A DNA stretch of 64,000 bases from JBIOUF01 sp044866695 (lineage in GTDB: Bacteria; Actinomycetota; Actinomycetes; Propionibacteriales; Nocardioidaceae). The number at the start of each line of letters is the position of its first letter. Position 1 is the first letter of the stretch. The stretch spans positions 1-64,000 of the forward strand of contig JBIOUF010000048.1 in assembly GCA_044866695.1 (NCBI GenBank). Direction: 5' to 3'. Shown here piece by piece: positions 26,053-34,609 of the stretch. Under the pieces are notes generated by a model that was given only the letters and a program-made list of their open reading frames with translations, had not been told where the DNA came from and made no database searches. A program made the position numbers and the translations under genes.

Positions 26053-26571
26053 CTACGACAGCGGCGGGCGGCGGCGCTGACGCCGGTGCAGGACGCGGGG
26101 GAGCGGGCCGCGCGTGGTGGCCGGGGTGGGGGCGGGTGGGGCGGCGTGGTCGGAGTCCGACAGGCTGCCCGGCGCCTCGAGCACCTCACCGGTCGGGACG
26201 ATCCGGGTCAGCGTGCTCGTCGTCCTCCACCCCTCGGGCGTCTCGGTGAGCGAGGGGATGGACAGCCGCGCCGCCGCGAGCGCGGCGGCCGCCCGCGACC
26301 ACTCCTCGCTCCCCGGGGACAGCGTCGCCGCGGCGCCCACCCAGGTGACCAGGCGTCCACCGTCCTCCTTGGACCGCATGGTGACCTCCACCCGGTCGGC
26401 CGCGGCGATGCCGGGCAGCTGCTGCTCCTCGCCTCCGGAGACCAGCAGCAGGCCCCCGTCCTGCCACACGTGCCAGGCCGGGCGCGCCCGGTCCTCGCCG
26501 TCGTAGCGCAGCCAGCACACCGACGTCTTGCGGCCCAGCTCGGCGACCAGCGCCGCGGTCGAGGGGTCCAC
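26053..26571 (-). CDS. Pyridoxamine 5'-phosphate oxidase-like (split-barrel) protein
   Basis: 172-aa protein with a split beta-barrel pattern (RARPAWHVWQDGGLLLVSGG, DRVEVTMRSKEDGGRLVTWVG), suggesting FMN or F420 binding. No classical PNPOx catalytic motif is seen. The C-terminal 35 residues are a basic low-complexity tail. The start is set at GTG 26571; longer frames run into intergenic hairpins. It is convergent with PhzF and divergent from the EamA exporter. Confidence 0.7.
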   Translation of the reverse strand: MDPSTAALVAELGRKTSVCWLRYDGEDRARPAWHVWQDGGLLLVSGGEEQQLPGIAAADRVEVTMRSKEDGGRLVTWVGAAATLSPGSEEWSRAAAALAAARLSIPSLTETPEGWRTTSTLTRIVPTGEVLEAPGSLSDSDHAAPPAPTPATTRGPLPRVLHRRQRRRPPLS

Positions 26572-26601
26572 GCGACCAGCGTGCCAGACGGCCGCGCCCG
26601 T

Positions 26602-26683
26602 CCCCTGCCTCAGCCGGGCAGGGGTCGCTGGTGACCCTCGACCGCGGCCTGCCGTCGCCACCGGCGAGGGACGGCAGGCCGCG
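26602..26683. promoter_or_regulatory. Two hairpins in the divergent PPOX-like/EamA control region
   Basis: CCCCTGCC / GGCAGGGG (26602-26624) is a perfect 8-bp inverted repeat. CGCGGCCTGCCGTC / GACGGCAGGCCGCG (26643-26683) is a perfect 14-bp inverted repeat with a 13-nt loop. Both lie in the 141-bp gap between divergent starts, where they could be operators or transcript hairpins. Confidence 0.5.
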
Positions 26684-26712
26684 GCGCGCGCCGGGCCGGA
26701 GAGGATGGCGGG

Positions 26713-27603
26713 GTGCGCACCGCCCTGCTGCTCGCGGTCGCCGTCGTGGCGGTGTCGCTGTCCGGCCCGCTGATGGCGGCGATGGTGGTGCCGCCGCTGG
26801 CCATCGCGTTCTGGCGCAACGCCTTCGCCACCGCTGTCCTGGCGCCGCCGGTGCTGCTGCGCCGCCGCGCCGAGGTCGCGGCCCTCGACGGCCCCAGGCT
26901 GCGGCTGCTGGTCGCCTCGGGACTCGCCCTGGCCGTGCACTTCGCGACCTGGGTGACCTCGCTGACGCTGACCTCGGTGGCCTCGGCGACCGCTCTGGTG
27001 TGCCTGCAGGTCGCCTGGGTGGCGCTGTGGGAGCTGGTGCGGGGGGAGCGGTTCGGGCGGCTCGCGACGACGGGCCTGGTGGTCGCGTTCGCCGGCGTCC
27101 TGGTCGTGTCCGGCGTGGACCTGTCGCTGTCCCGCAGGGCGCTGGCCGGCGACCTCTGCGCGCTGGTCGGCGGCGCGGCGGCCGCGGTCTACACCGTGAT
27201 CGGCTCCCGGGCGCGGCGCACCACGACCACGACGACGTACACGTTCGTCTGCTACGGCGTCTGCGCGCTCGTCCTCGCCGCCGCGAGCCTGGTGGCCGGG
27301 CAGGACCTGGGCGGGTACCCCGCCGACCAGTGGGGGCTGCTGCTGCTGGTCACCGCCACCGCCCAGCTGATGGGCCACTCCGCCTTCAACCACGTGGTCG
27401 CCCGGGTCGGCCCGGTCGTGGTGTCGCTGGTGCTGCTGCTCGAGGTGCCCGGCGCGGCGCTCCTGGCCGCCCTGATCCTGGGCCAGCGCCCGCCGCCCGA
27501 AGCCCTGCTCGGCCTGGGCATCATCCTGGCCGGCATGGTGGCGGTCGTCCTCGGCAGACGAGCCGCCGCGGGGGCCGAGCCGGTCGAACCCCCCTTCGAC
27601 TGA
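26713..27603 (+). CDS. EamA/DMT-family transporter
   Basis: 296-aa inner-membrane exporter of the drug/metabolite superfamily with about ten hydrophobic helices in two EamA repeats; the second repeat begins near GDLCALVGGAAAAVYTVIGS. The conserved C-terminal LEVPGAALLAALILGQRPPP is present. The substrate is unknown. The GTG at 26713 has a GAGAGGAT stretch upstream. Confidence 0.88.
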   Translation: MRTALLLAVAVVAVSLSGPLMAAMVVPPLAIAFWRNAFATAVLAPPVLLRRRAEVAALDGPRLRLLVASGLALAVHFATWVTSLTLTSVASATALVCLQVAWVALWELVRGERFGRLATTGLVVAFAGVLVVSGVDLSLSRRALAGDLCALVGGAAAAVYTVIGSRARRTTTTTTYTFVCYGVCALVLAAASLVAGQDLGGYPADQWGLLLLVTATAQLMGHSAFNHVVARVGPVVVSLVLLLEVPGAALLAALILGQRPPPEALLGLGIILAGMVAVVLGRRAAAGAEPVEPPFD

Positions 27604-27615
27604 GGGTCGGCGGGT

Positions 27616-27699
27616 TTGTGGCCGATGCCTGCACGGATCCTCGGTTGTGGCCCGAGACCGCAGCGACACGCCGCGCGAGGCTGCGGTTATCGGCCACAA
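27616..27699 (+). repeat. Palindromic intergenic element, family A copy 3
   Basis: 84 bp starting 13 nt after the exporter stop, with TTGTGGCCGATGCCTGCACG at the left, TTGTGGCCCGAG and CGACACGCCG inside and TTATCGGCCACAA at the right. The next gene is on the same strand, so this copy is not between convergent genes. Confidence 0.85.
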
Positions 27700-27808
27700 C
27701 CCGGCCGGCGGCTGAGACGAATCCCACGCCCGACCCGCTGCCCCGGGACGGCACGGCCGTACTACTCTCCGCCTCACCACTCCGACCACGCCCGGAGGCT
27801 CCTCGAAG

Positions 27809-28768
27809 ATGACCGCACCGCTGCGCTCACGACGCTCCTGCCATGCCGTACCCGGCTCCAACACCCGGTTCCTGGACAAGGCGCAGGGCCTGGACGCCGA
27901 CCAGGTGTTCCTCGACATCGAGGACTCGGTGGCGCCCGTGGCCAAGCCCGGCGCCCGCAAGAACATCGTCGACGTCTTGAACAACGGCGACTGGGGCGAC
28001 AAGGTCCGGGCCGTACGGGTCAACGACTGGACGACCCAGTGGACCTACGCCGACGTCATCGAGGTCGTCGAGGGCGCCGGCGCCAACCTGGACTGCATCA
28101 TGCTGCCGAAGGTGCAGACCGCCGAGCAGGTGGTCGCGCTGGACCTGCTGCTGACCCAGATCGAGACCGGCATGGGCTACGAGGTCGGCCGGCTCGGTAT
28201 CGAGGCGCAGATCGAGAACGCCCGCGGCCTGGTCAACGTCGACGCCATCGCCCAGGCCAGCCCGCGCGTGGAGACGATCATCTTCGGCCCCGCGGACTTC
28301 ATGGCCAGCATCAACATGAAGTCGCTGGTGGTCGGTGAGCAGCCGCCCGGCTACGACGTCGGCGACGCCTACCACTACATCCTGATGCGGATCCTCATGG
28401 CCGCTCGGGCCTACGGCAAGCAGGCGATCGACGGCCCGTACCTCCAGGTCCGCGACACCGAGGCGTTCCGCCGGGTGGCGGCCCGCGCGGCCGCGCTCGG
28501 CTTCGACGGCAAGTGGACCCTCCACCCCGACCAGGTGGGCGTCGCCAACGAGGTGTTCTCCCCGACCCAGTCCGACTACGACCACGCCGAGAACATCCTG
28601 GACGCCTACGAGTACTTCACCTCGGTCGAGGGCGGCGCGTCGGGCGCGGTCATGCTCGGCGACGAGATGATCGACGAGGCCTCGCGCAAGATGGCGCTGG
28701 TCGTCGCGGCGAAGGGCAGGGCCGCCGGGATGCAGCGCACCGAGGTGTGGCAGAAGCCCGGGGGATGA
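27809..28768 (+). CDS. HpcH/HpaI family CoA-ester lyase (malyl/beta-methylmalyl-CoA lyase-like)
   Basis: 319-aa Mg-dependent C-C lyase. The N-terminal SCHAVPGSNTRFLDKA, the acidic VFLDIEDSVAP, VRVNDWTTQW and IEAQIENARGLVN (metal Glu), FGPADFMASI and WTLHPDQV match the citrate-lyase-beta/Mcl1 family, which cleaves L-malyl-CoA and beta-methylmalyl-CoA. If so it would serve glyoxylate assimilation or the ethylmalonyl-CoA pathway. Its stop overlaps the start of the first sulfotransferase-like gene (ATGA), an unusual partner. Confidence 0.87.
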   Translation: MTAPLRSRRSCHAVPGSNTRFLDKAQGLDADQVFLDIEDSVAPVAKPGARKNIVDVLNNGDWGDKVRAVRVNDWTTQWTYADVIEVVEGAGANLDCIMLPKVQTAEQVVALDLLLTQIETGMGYEVGRLGIEAQIENARGLVNVDAIAQASPRVETIIFGPADFMASINMKSLVVGEQPPGYDVGDAYHYILMRILMAARAYGKQAIDGPYLQVRDTEAFRRVAARAAALGFDGKWTLHPDQVGVANEVFSPTQSDYDHAENILDAYEYFTSVEGGASGAVMLGDEMIDEASRKMALVVAAKGRAAGMQRTEVWQKPGG

Positions 28769-29868
28769 CCTCGGCGGAGCAGCCTCCCGAGCGCCGAGGT
28801 GCACCGCCCAGGCGGTTCTACCTGCACGTGGGGCTGCCCAAGACCGGCACGAGCTTCCTGCAGGGCGTGCTGGCCCAGAGCCGCCCCCGGCTGCGCGAGC
28901 TGGGCTACGTCTACCCCTTCGTCCGTCCCGAGGGGATGTTCCACGCCGCGGTGGAGCTGCGCGGAGAGTACGCCCGGTGGGGGCTGGACCCGGCGCTGGT
29001 CGACGGCACCTGGGCGGCCCTCTGTGACGTGGCGGGCCGTTTCGCCGGTTCCGCGGTCGTCAGCCACGAGCTCCTCGGCGGCGCGCCCGCCGAGGCCGCG
29101 GCGCGCGCCCTCGCTGCCCTGCCCGGCACGGAGCTGCACCTGGTGGTCACCGTGCGCGACCTCGCCCGCCAGGTCACGGCGCACTGGCAGGAGCAGGTCA
29201 AGAACGGGCGCACGTACGCCTTCTCGGAGTACGCCGACGAGGTGCTCGACCCGGCCGCGCACGGCGCCCGGCCCGACGCGTTCTGGGTGGAGCAGGACCT
29301 GCCCGGGGTTCTCCAGCGCTGGTCGGAGGGCCTCCCGCCCGAGCGGGTGCACGTCGTGGTGTGCCCGCCTCGGGGCGCGCCGCGCGAGGAGCTCTGGCGC
29401 CGGTTCGCGGCCGCGGTCGGCGTGGACCCGGGCGCGGTCCGGCTGCCCCCCGCTGCGGCGAACGACTCCCTCGGCGCCGCCCAGGTCGCGCTGCTGCGCC
29501 GGGTCAACCGGGCGCTCGACGGGCGGCTCGAGCAGCCCCGGTACGCGCACGTGGTGAAGCGCTTCTTCGCCCAGCGGCTCCTGGCCGGGGTCGCTACGAC
29601 GCCCGCGCAGGCGCCGGAGGAGCTCCGGGGCGTGCTCACTGAGGCGACGGCGGCCTGGCGGCGCGCGCTCGCCGACCGCCGATGCCGGGTCCACGGCAGC
29701 CTCGACGACCTGGCGCCGGTGGCGTTCGCGGGCCGGGTCCGCGACATCGACGACGTGCCTGCGCCGGAGCTGCTGCACGGGGTCCCGGACCTGCTGGCGG
29801 CGCTGCTGGTCGAGCTCCACGAGCTCGGCTCCGGCACGACCGCGCCCGCGAGCGGCGGCCCCCGGTGA
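28765..29868 (+). CDS. Sulfotransferase-like protein 1
   Basis: 367-aa cytoplasmic protein. YLHVGLPKTGTSFLQ (residues 20-34) is the 5'-phosphosulfate loop of PAPS-dependent sulfotransferases; VTVRDLARQVTAHWQEQ (about 129-145) fits the 3'-phosphate motif. It is very similar in layout to the next gene (HVVVCPPRGA and VVKRFFAQ blocks shared), so the pair is a tandem duplication. The acceptor is unknown; neighbours suggest a surface glycan. The ATG overlaps the lyase stop. Confidence 0.75.
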   Translation: MTSAEQPPERRGAPPRRFYLHVGLPKTGTSFLQGVLAQSRPRLRELGYVYPFVRPEGMFHAAVELRGEYARWGLDPALVDGTWAALCDVAGRFAGSAVVSHELLGGAPAEAAARALAALPGTELHLVVTVRDLARQVTAHWQEQVKNGRTYAFSEYADEVLDPAAHGARPDAFWVEQDLPGVLQRWSEGLPPERVHVVVCPPRGAPREELWRRFAAAVGVDPGAVRLPPAAANDSLGAAQVALLRRVNRALDGRLEQPRYAHVVKRFFAQRLLAGVATTPAQAPEELRGVLTEATAAWRRALADRRCRVHGSLDDLAPVAFAGRVRDIDDVPAPELLHGVPDLLAALLVELHELGSGTTAPASGGPR

Positions 29869-31097
29869 CCGGCGCCCCGGGCCGGCCGGCGGCGCGCGGG
29901 CCGGCGGCGCGCGGGCCGGCGGTGTACCTGCACGTGGGGCTGCCCAAGACCGGCACCACCACGCTCCAGCAGCTCTTCGCCGCCAACCGGGCCGAGCTGC
30001 GCGACCAGGGCGTGCTGTACCCGTTCCTCCGGCCCGAGGCGATGTTCCACGCGGCCGTGGACGTCGTCGGCTGGCACGACCGGTGGGGCCTGGACCCGGT
30101 GGACGTCGCGGGCACCTGGGCCGCGCTGTGCCAGGCCGCCCGGGAGCACGACGGGGTGACCGTGATCAGCCACGAGCTGCTCGGACGGGCTCGCCGGCGT
30201 GCCGTCGGCGCGGCGTTCGAGCCCCTGCACGACCTCGACGTCCACGTGGTGGTCACCGCGAGGGACCTGGCCCGGCAGGTCACCGCGACCTGGCAGGAGC
30301 GGATCAAGAACGGCCGCCGGTACTCCTTCCAGGGCTTCCTCGAGCGAGAGGCGGTCCTGCCCGCGCGGTCGCGCCGGCACAGCGCGTTCTGGCGGGAGCA
30401 GGACCTGCTCGCGGTGCTGCGGCGGTGGGGACAGCACGTCCCTGCCGACCACGTCCATGTCGTCGTGTGCCCCCCGCGCGGCGCCGACCCCCAGGTGCTG
30501 GTCCGCCGGTTCGGTGAGGTGGTCGGCGCGGACACCGGCCGGCTGCGCCCGCCGGACCGCCGCGCCGCGGTGAACGAGTCGCTCGGCGCGGCCCAGGTCG
30601 GCCTGCTGCGGGAGGTCAACGTCGCTCTCGGCGACCGGCTGCCGCAGCCGGCGTACGCCCAGGTCGTCAAGCGGCACTTCGCCCAGCAGGTGCTCGCCGC
30701 CCACCGCTCCCCGCGGGCCCTCGCCCCGGCCTCGCTGCGCGGGCCGTTCACCCGGGTGACCCGGGAGTGGGTCGAGGGCATCGGCGCCGCCGGCTACCAG
30801 GTGTACGGCGACCTGGCCGAGCTCGCCCCGGTGGAGTTCGACGACTCCGGCGGCACCCCCGACGACGTGCCGCCCGACCGGGTCCTCGAGCCGGTGCCCG
30901 ACCTGCTCGCCACCCTCCTGCTCGAGGTCGCCGACCTCCGGTTCCCCGAGGCCACGGCGGCCCCCGGCGCCGCGCCGGACCGGCCCCCGACCCGGGCCGG
31001 CGGGCCGGCGCGGCGGGTCCGGGACGCGGTCGGCCGGCTGGCCCGGCGGGTCCGGGGCGGCCTGCGCGCGGCGCTCGTCCGCGTCCGGGGCCGGTGA
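29865..31097 (+). CDS. Sulfotransferase-like protein 2
   Basis: 410-aa paralogue of the gene before it, overlapping it by 4 nt (GTGA). The P-loop-like YLHVGLPKTGTTTLQ follows an N-terminal PAARG repeat encoded by 15-bp tandem units. The 3'-phosphate motif is VTARDLARQVTATWQERIKNG. A basic C-terminal extension (about 370-410, rich in Arg) is absent from copy 1 and may be amphipathic. PAPS-dependent sulfation is inferred from the motifs only. Confidence 0.73.
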   Translation: MTGAPGRPAARGPAARGPAVYLHVGLPKTGTTTLQQLFAANRAELRDQGVLYPFLRPEAMFHAAVDVVGWHDRWGLDPVDVAGTWAALCQAAREHDGVTVISHELLGRARRRAVGAAFEPLHDLDVHVVVTARDLARQVTATWQERIKNGRRYSFQGFLEREAVLPARSRRHSAFWREQDLLAVLRRWGQHVPADHVHVVVCPPRGADPQVLVRRFGEVVGADTGRLRPPDRRAAVNESLGAAQVGLLREVNVALGDRLPQPAYAQVVKRHFAQQVLAAHRSPRALAPASLRGPFTRVTREWVEGIGAAGYQVYGDLAELAPVEFDDSGGTPDDVPPDRVLEPVPDLLATLLLEVADLRFPEATAAPGAAPDRPPTRAGGPARRVRDAVGRLARRVRGGLRAALVRVRGR

Positions 31098-31148
31098 CCC
31101 GCGCGCGTGGCGGCCGTTCCGCGGGCCCCAGCGGGATACCATCGAACC

Positions 31149-31511
31149 ATGAGGTCGCTGCTGGTCGCCGTCGCCGCGGTGGTCGCCGTGGTGGCGGCCG
31201 GGTGCGGCGACGACGACTCCACCGCGACCGGCGCGTCCGGCGGCTCGCCATCGCCCTCGGCCAGCGACGCGCCGGGCCCGGTCTGCGCCGACGTGTGGGT
31301 CGCCAAGGCCCCGCTGCCCGAGCACTACCGCGGCTGCTACGAGGACGGCGAGTTCGTCAAGGCCGACAAGCAGATGTGCTCCTTCGGCACCGAGATGGTC
31401 ACCTACGGCGACCGCTTCTACGGCATCCTCGGCAAGTGGGTCAACGAGGTCGACGGGACGCTCGAGACCAGCAGGCAGTACCGCAAGGCGTACAACACCT
31501 GCACCGCCTGA
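31149..31511 (+). CDS. Small lipoprotein of unknown function
   Basis: 120-aa precursor with a signal peptide ending at lipobox VAAGC (Cys 18), then a Ser/Pro/Thr linker and a compact domain with four Cys (VCADVW, GCYED, MCSFG, NTCTA) that could form two disulfides. TACCAT lies 6 nt before the ATG, so it is probably leaderless. It sits between sulfotransferase-like gene 2 and the secreted PLD-like protein. No family recognised. Confidence 0.75.
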   Translation: MRSLLVAVAAVVAVVAAGCGDDDSTATGASGGSPSPSASDAPGPVCADVWVAKAPLPEHYRGCYEDGEFVKADKQMCSFGTEMVTYGDRFYGILGKWVNEVDGTLETSRQYRKAYNTCTA

Positions 31512-31513
31512 CC

Positions 31514-31529
31514 CCCCGCAGCCGCGGGG
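31514..31529 (+). terminator. Short GC hairpin after the lipoprotein gene
   Basis: CCCCGC-AGCC-GCGGGG immediately after the stop codon forms a perfect 6-bp stem. There is no T tract, so intrinsic termination is possible but weakly supported. Confidence 0.3.
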
Positions 31530-31675
31530 CTCGCGACGCGCGCCACGCCGATGTGGCGGTTTCGTCCGCGCCGATGGCTTACCCTTGACGTTCTGCCCGG
31601 GGGAGCAGTGGACCCTCCCAGGCGCACACCGCACCCTTCCCCATCGTCGGCCGGTCCACTCGGAGGTACCTGAGC

Positions 31676-33133
31676 GTGAAAGGCTCCCGCACGGCCCTGG
31701 CCGTCTGCCTGGCCCTCGTCGCGGCGCTGTGCGTGCTGGTCGCGCCCGCGTCGTCGGCATCGGCGGCGGACCGCCAGCGTGCCGCCAGCACCCGACAGCC
31801 CGCGACCAAGGTGGTCCTGACCTCGAAAGCCGGCTCGGACCAGGCCGGCGCGCAGAAGGCGACCGGAGCGGCCGCACGGAGGGCGGCAGCTCGGACCGCG
31901 CAGGCGCGGACCGCCGCGAGGGCGGTCGGCTCGTACTCGCCGAAGACCGGGATGATCGTCAACAACCCGCGGGTGAAGGCGCGGCGATGGGTGATCCGCG
32001 GGCACGTCCTGCGGAGCATCAAGAGCGTCCCGCGCGGTGAGAAGATCCGCATCGCGTCGTGGAACTTCAACAGCAGGTCCCTGCTCGACGCGCTGGTCGC
32101 GGCGGACCGTCGGGGCGTGAGCGTGCGCATGCTGATGGCCGACAACATGGTCCGGCAGGAGTCCCAGCAGGGGAGCTTCCACAAGCTGAGGAGGGCCCTG
32201 AAGGCCAACGCCTTGCGCCGCAAGCGTGCTGGGAGGCCGCCGCGTCCCGCCGACATGCGCAGCTGGGCCAGGACCTGCGTGTCGTCCTGCCGCGGCCACA
32301 GCGGCATCATGCACTCCAAGATCTACCTGTTCTCCAAGGTCGGTACGTCGAAGGACGTGGTGATGGCCTCCTCGGCGAACGCCACCGACTTCGCCGCCAC
32401 CTTGCAGTGGAACGACGTCTACACGGTCGTGAACCGGCCGACCACCTACGCGGCCTGGATCAAGGTGTTCGTGGAGATGGCCGCCGACCGGCGGGCGCGG
32501 CCCACGCCGTACCGGGTGGTGGACGACGGCCCCAACCTCCGGTCGATCTTCTTCCCCTGGCAGCCCCGACGCGGCACGGATCCCGTGCTGCGCCGGCTCG
32601 CGCCGATCAAGTGCACGGGTGCCAACGGCGGCACGGGCGTCAACGGGCGCACCAAGATCCGCATCGCGCAGACGGCCATCCTGGACGACCGCGGCCTGAG
32701 GATCGCGCTGCGGCTCCGCCAGCTCTACAACCAGGGCTGCAACATCCGCATCGTGTACGCCGTGGCGAAGGACAAGGTCAAGGTCCCGCTGCGCAACACC
32801 AAGCGCGGCCCGGTGCCGATGCGGGAGATCACCGTGGACACCGACGGCGACGGCGTCTACGACAAGTACCTGCACATGAAGGTGCTCACGGTCAGCGGCG
32901 TCTACGGCAGCGACCGGTCGGCCACCATCACCTGGAACGGCTCGGAGAACTGGACCGCGGTCGCGGCGAACAGCGACGAGGCCGGCTTCCGGGTGATCGG
33001 CGCGGGCCTGGAACGGCGCTACTCGAGCTGGATCGACAGGTTGTTCGCAAACCCTCCTAGGAGCGTCGCGCGCAACTACGCCCTGTTCAGGTCAGAGCCG
33101 GTCGACCCCTACGCCAAGGTGGAGATCTACTGA
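31676..33133 (+). CDS. Secreted phospholipase D-like protein
   Basis: 485-aa exported protein. A signal peptide (cleavage near ASSASAA) precedes two PLD-type half-domains: IRIASWNFNSRSLLDALVAADRRGVSVRML with HSKIYLFSK and SSANATDF, then VRIVYAVAK-like strands with YLHMKVLTV and WNGSENWT. Both HxK pairs are present but the downstream Asp of the HKD motif is replaced, so hydrolase activity is uncertain; the GSxN-type block is kept in the second half. It could act on phosphodiester bonds of surface polymers or lipids. Confidence 0.82.
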   Translation: MKGSRTALAVCLALVAALCVLVAPASSASAADRQRAASTRQPATKVVLTSKAGSDQAGAQKATGAAARRAAARTAQARTAARAVGSYSPKTGMIVNNPRVKARRWVIRGHVLRSIKSVPRGEKIRIASWNFNSRSLLDALVAADRRGVSVRMLMADNMVRQESQQGSFHKLRRALKANALRRKRAGRPPRPADMRSWARTCVSSCRGHSGIMHSKIYLFSKVGTSKDVVMASSANATDFAATLQWNDVYTVVNRPTTYAAWIKVFVEMAADRRARPTPYRVVDDGPNLRSIFFPWQPRRGTDPVLRRLAPIKCTGANGGTGVNGRTKIRIAQTAILDDRGLRIALRLRQLYNQGCNIRIVYAVAKDKVKVPLRNTKRGPVPMREITVDTDGDGVYDKYLHMKVLTVSGVYGSDRSATITWNGSENWTAVAANSDEAGFRVIGAGLERRYSSWIDRLFANPPRSVARNYALFRSEPVDPYAKVEIY

Positions 33134-33210
33134 CAGGACGCCGCGCGGCGCTGTGCTGAGGCCGACGCGCCCGGGACACCGACCTCCCGGCCGCGTCGGC
33201 CTCGCCGTTC

Positions 33211-33216
33211 TACTGT
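33211..33216 (+). promoter_or_regulatory. Possible -10 box (TACTGT) of the RCC1 gene
   Basis: TACTGT 45 nt before the ATG at 33262; a GGGGAGAGGA ribosome-binding site follows, so this gene would have an ordinary leader. Confidence 0.3.
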
Positions 33217-33261
33217 CGAGCCTCGAGGAGAGGACGGCGGCAGACGGGGAGAGGACTCGGC

Positions 33262-34506
33262 ATGCGTCACGTGCGCTCGGCCTTCCCGTCCCTCGCGCTG
33301 TTCGGTGCCCTCGTGGCGGGTGCGGCGACCGGCGCCGACATCGGCGGGCCCGCCTCGACGGCCCCGCCGCATCGAGAGGTCGCCGGGTCCGTCTCCGCCC
33401 GGCCGCCCGAGCCGGCACCGCGCCGGCAGGCACCCGTCGGTCAGGTCGCGGCCGGAGGCCGGCAGTCCTGCGACGTGCGTGGCGACGGCACGCTGTGGTG
33501 CTGGGGGGCCAACGAGTACGGCCAGCTCGGCGACCGCGGCACCGTCCGCCGGATCCGGGCCCACCAGGTCGGCGGGTCCACCGCTTGGCGGCGCGTCTCG
33601 GTCTCCGGGGCGACCAGCTGTGCCGTGCGCGCGACCGGGTCGCTGCGCTGCTGGGGCCTGAACAGCGAGGGTCAGGTCGGCGACGGGACCCGGCGCAACC
33701 GGCTCCGGCCGACGCCGGTCGAGCCGGCCCGGGCCTGGTGGCGCGTGGACGTCGGCTGGTTCCACGCCTGCGGCATCGATGAGAACCGCGCGCTGCGGTG
33801 CTGGGGCCGCGACGACTTCGGCCAGCTCGGCGACGGGTCGACCAGGCGCCGGCCGGCGCCGGTGCGGGTCGCCCCGGGCACCCGGTGGCGCTCGGTGAGC
33901 GTCGGGGGGTGGCACACCTGCGGCGTCCGGGTCGACGGCACGGCCTGGTGCTGGGGCCGCAACCTGTTCGGCGAGCTGGGCACCGGCACCGGCGGCCCCC
34001 GGCTGCGCCCCACTCCGGTCGCGGCGCCCAGCACGCCGACCGGGCCGGCCCGGTGGCTGGCGGTCGAGGCGGGCTGGTCGCACACCTGCGGCATCCGGGC
34101 CGGCGGCGGCGCGATGTGCTGGGGGGCCAACTACCGTGGCCAGCTCGGCAACGGCACGCGTGCGGCCACGTCCCGGCCGTCGTGGGTGGTCGGCGACCGG
34201 TTCTGGAGCAGGCTCGCGACCGGGGACGCGCACACCTGCGGGGTCACCCGCGCCGCAGAGCTGTGGTGCTGGGGGGCCAACCGCTACGGCCAGCTCGGAG
34301 CCGGGTCCCGTCGAGCCGCGAGCCGACCGCGCGAGGTGGCCGCCGACGAGTCGTGGCGCCGGGTCGCCGCGGGCTGGATGCACACGTGCGCCATGAGCAG
34401 CGCCGCTCTGACGTACTGCTGGGGCGGCAACGAGATGGGCCAGCTCGGCACCGGGACCACCACGGGCAGCCGGGCCCCCACCCCGGTGACCCGGCTCCGG
34501 CGCTGA
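33262..34506 (+). CDS. Secreted seven-bladed RCC1-repeat protein
   Basis: 414-aa exported protein. A signal peptide (about 1-25) and Pro/Arg linker precede seven repeats, each with a CWG core followed by G(Q/E)(L/V)G: WCWGANEYGQLG, RCWGLNSEGQVG, RCWGRDDFGQLG, WCWGRNLFGELG, MCWGANYRGQLG, WCWGANRYGQLG and YCWGGNEMGQLG. Each blade also has a paired Cys (HTCGV-type), so disulfide-stapled blades are likely. Seven repeats close a complete beta-propeller. Extracellular binding of glycan or protein is inferred; no enzyme motif is present. Confidence 0.88.
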   Translation: MRHVRSAFPSLALFGALVAGAATGADIGGPASTAPPHREVAGSVSARPPEPAPRRQAPVGQVAAGGRQSCDVRGDGTLWCWGANEYGQLGDRGTVRRIRAHQVGGSTAWRRVSVSGATSCAVRATGSLRCWGLNSEGQVGDGTRRNRLRPTPVEPARAWWRVDVGWFHACGIDENRALRCWGRDDFGQLGDGSTRRRPAPVRVAPGTRWRSVSVGGWHTCGVRVDGTAWCWGRNLFGELGTGTGGPRLRPTPVAAPSTPTGPARWLAVEAGWSHTCGIRAGGGAMCWGANYRGQLGNGTRAATSRPSWVVGDRFWSRLATGDAHTCGVTRAAELWCWGANRYGQLGAGSRRAASRPREVAADESWRRVAAGWMHTCAMSSAALTYCWGGNEMGQLGTGTTTGSRAPTPVTRLRR

Positions 34507-34609
34507 CCCTCCCGGCGGGGCGTCGGGTGCGAACACGCGCGCAACGCCGCGGGCCCGTCGCCGAGGGCAGGTAGCCTGATCCGTCCCGTCGCCCACCGAT
34601 GAGAGCGAG

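Noticed and set aside
31512..31675. Riboswitch or long structured leader before the PLD-like gene
   Set aside because: Apart from a short terminator-like hairpin at the left, no conserved aptamer pattern is recognisable.
28911..31877. 988-codon minus-strand frame opposite the sulfotransferase-like genes
   Set aside because: Composition and lack of motifs mark it as an antisense shadow.
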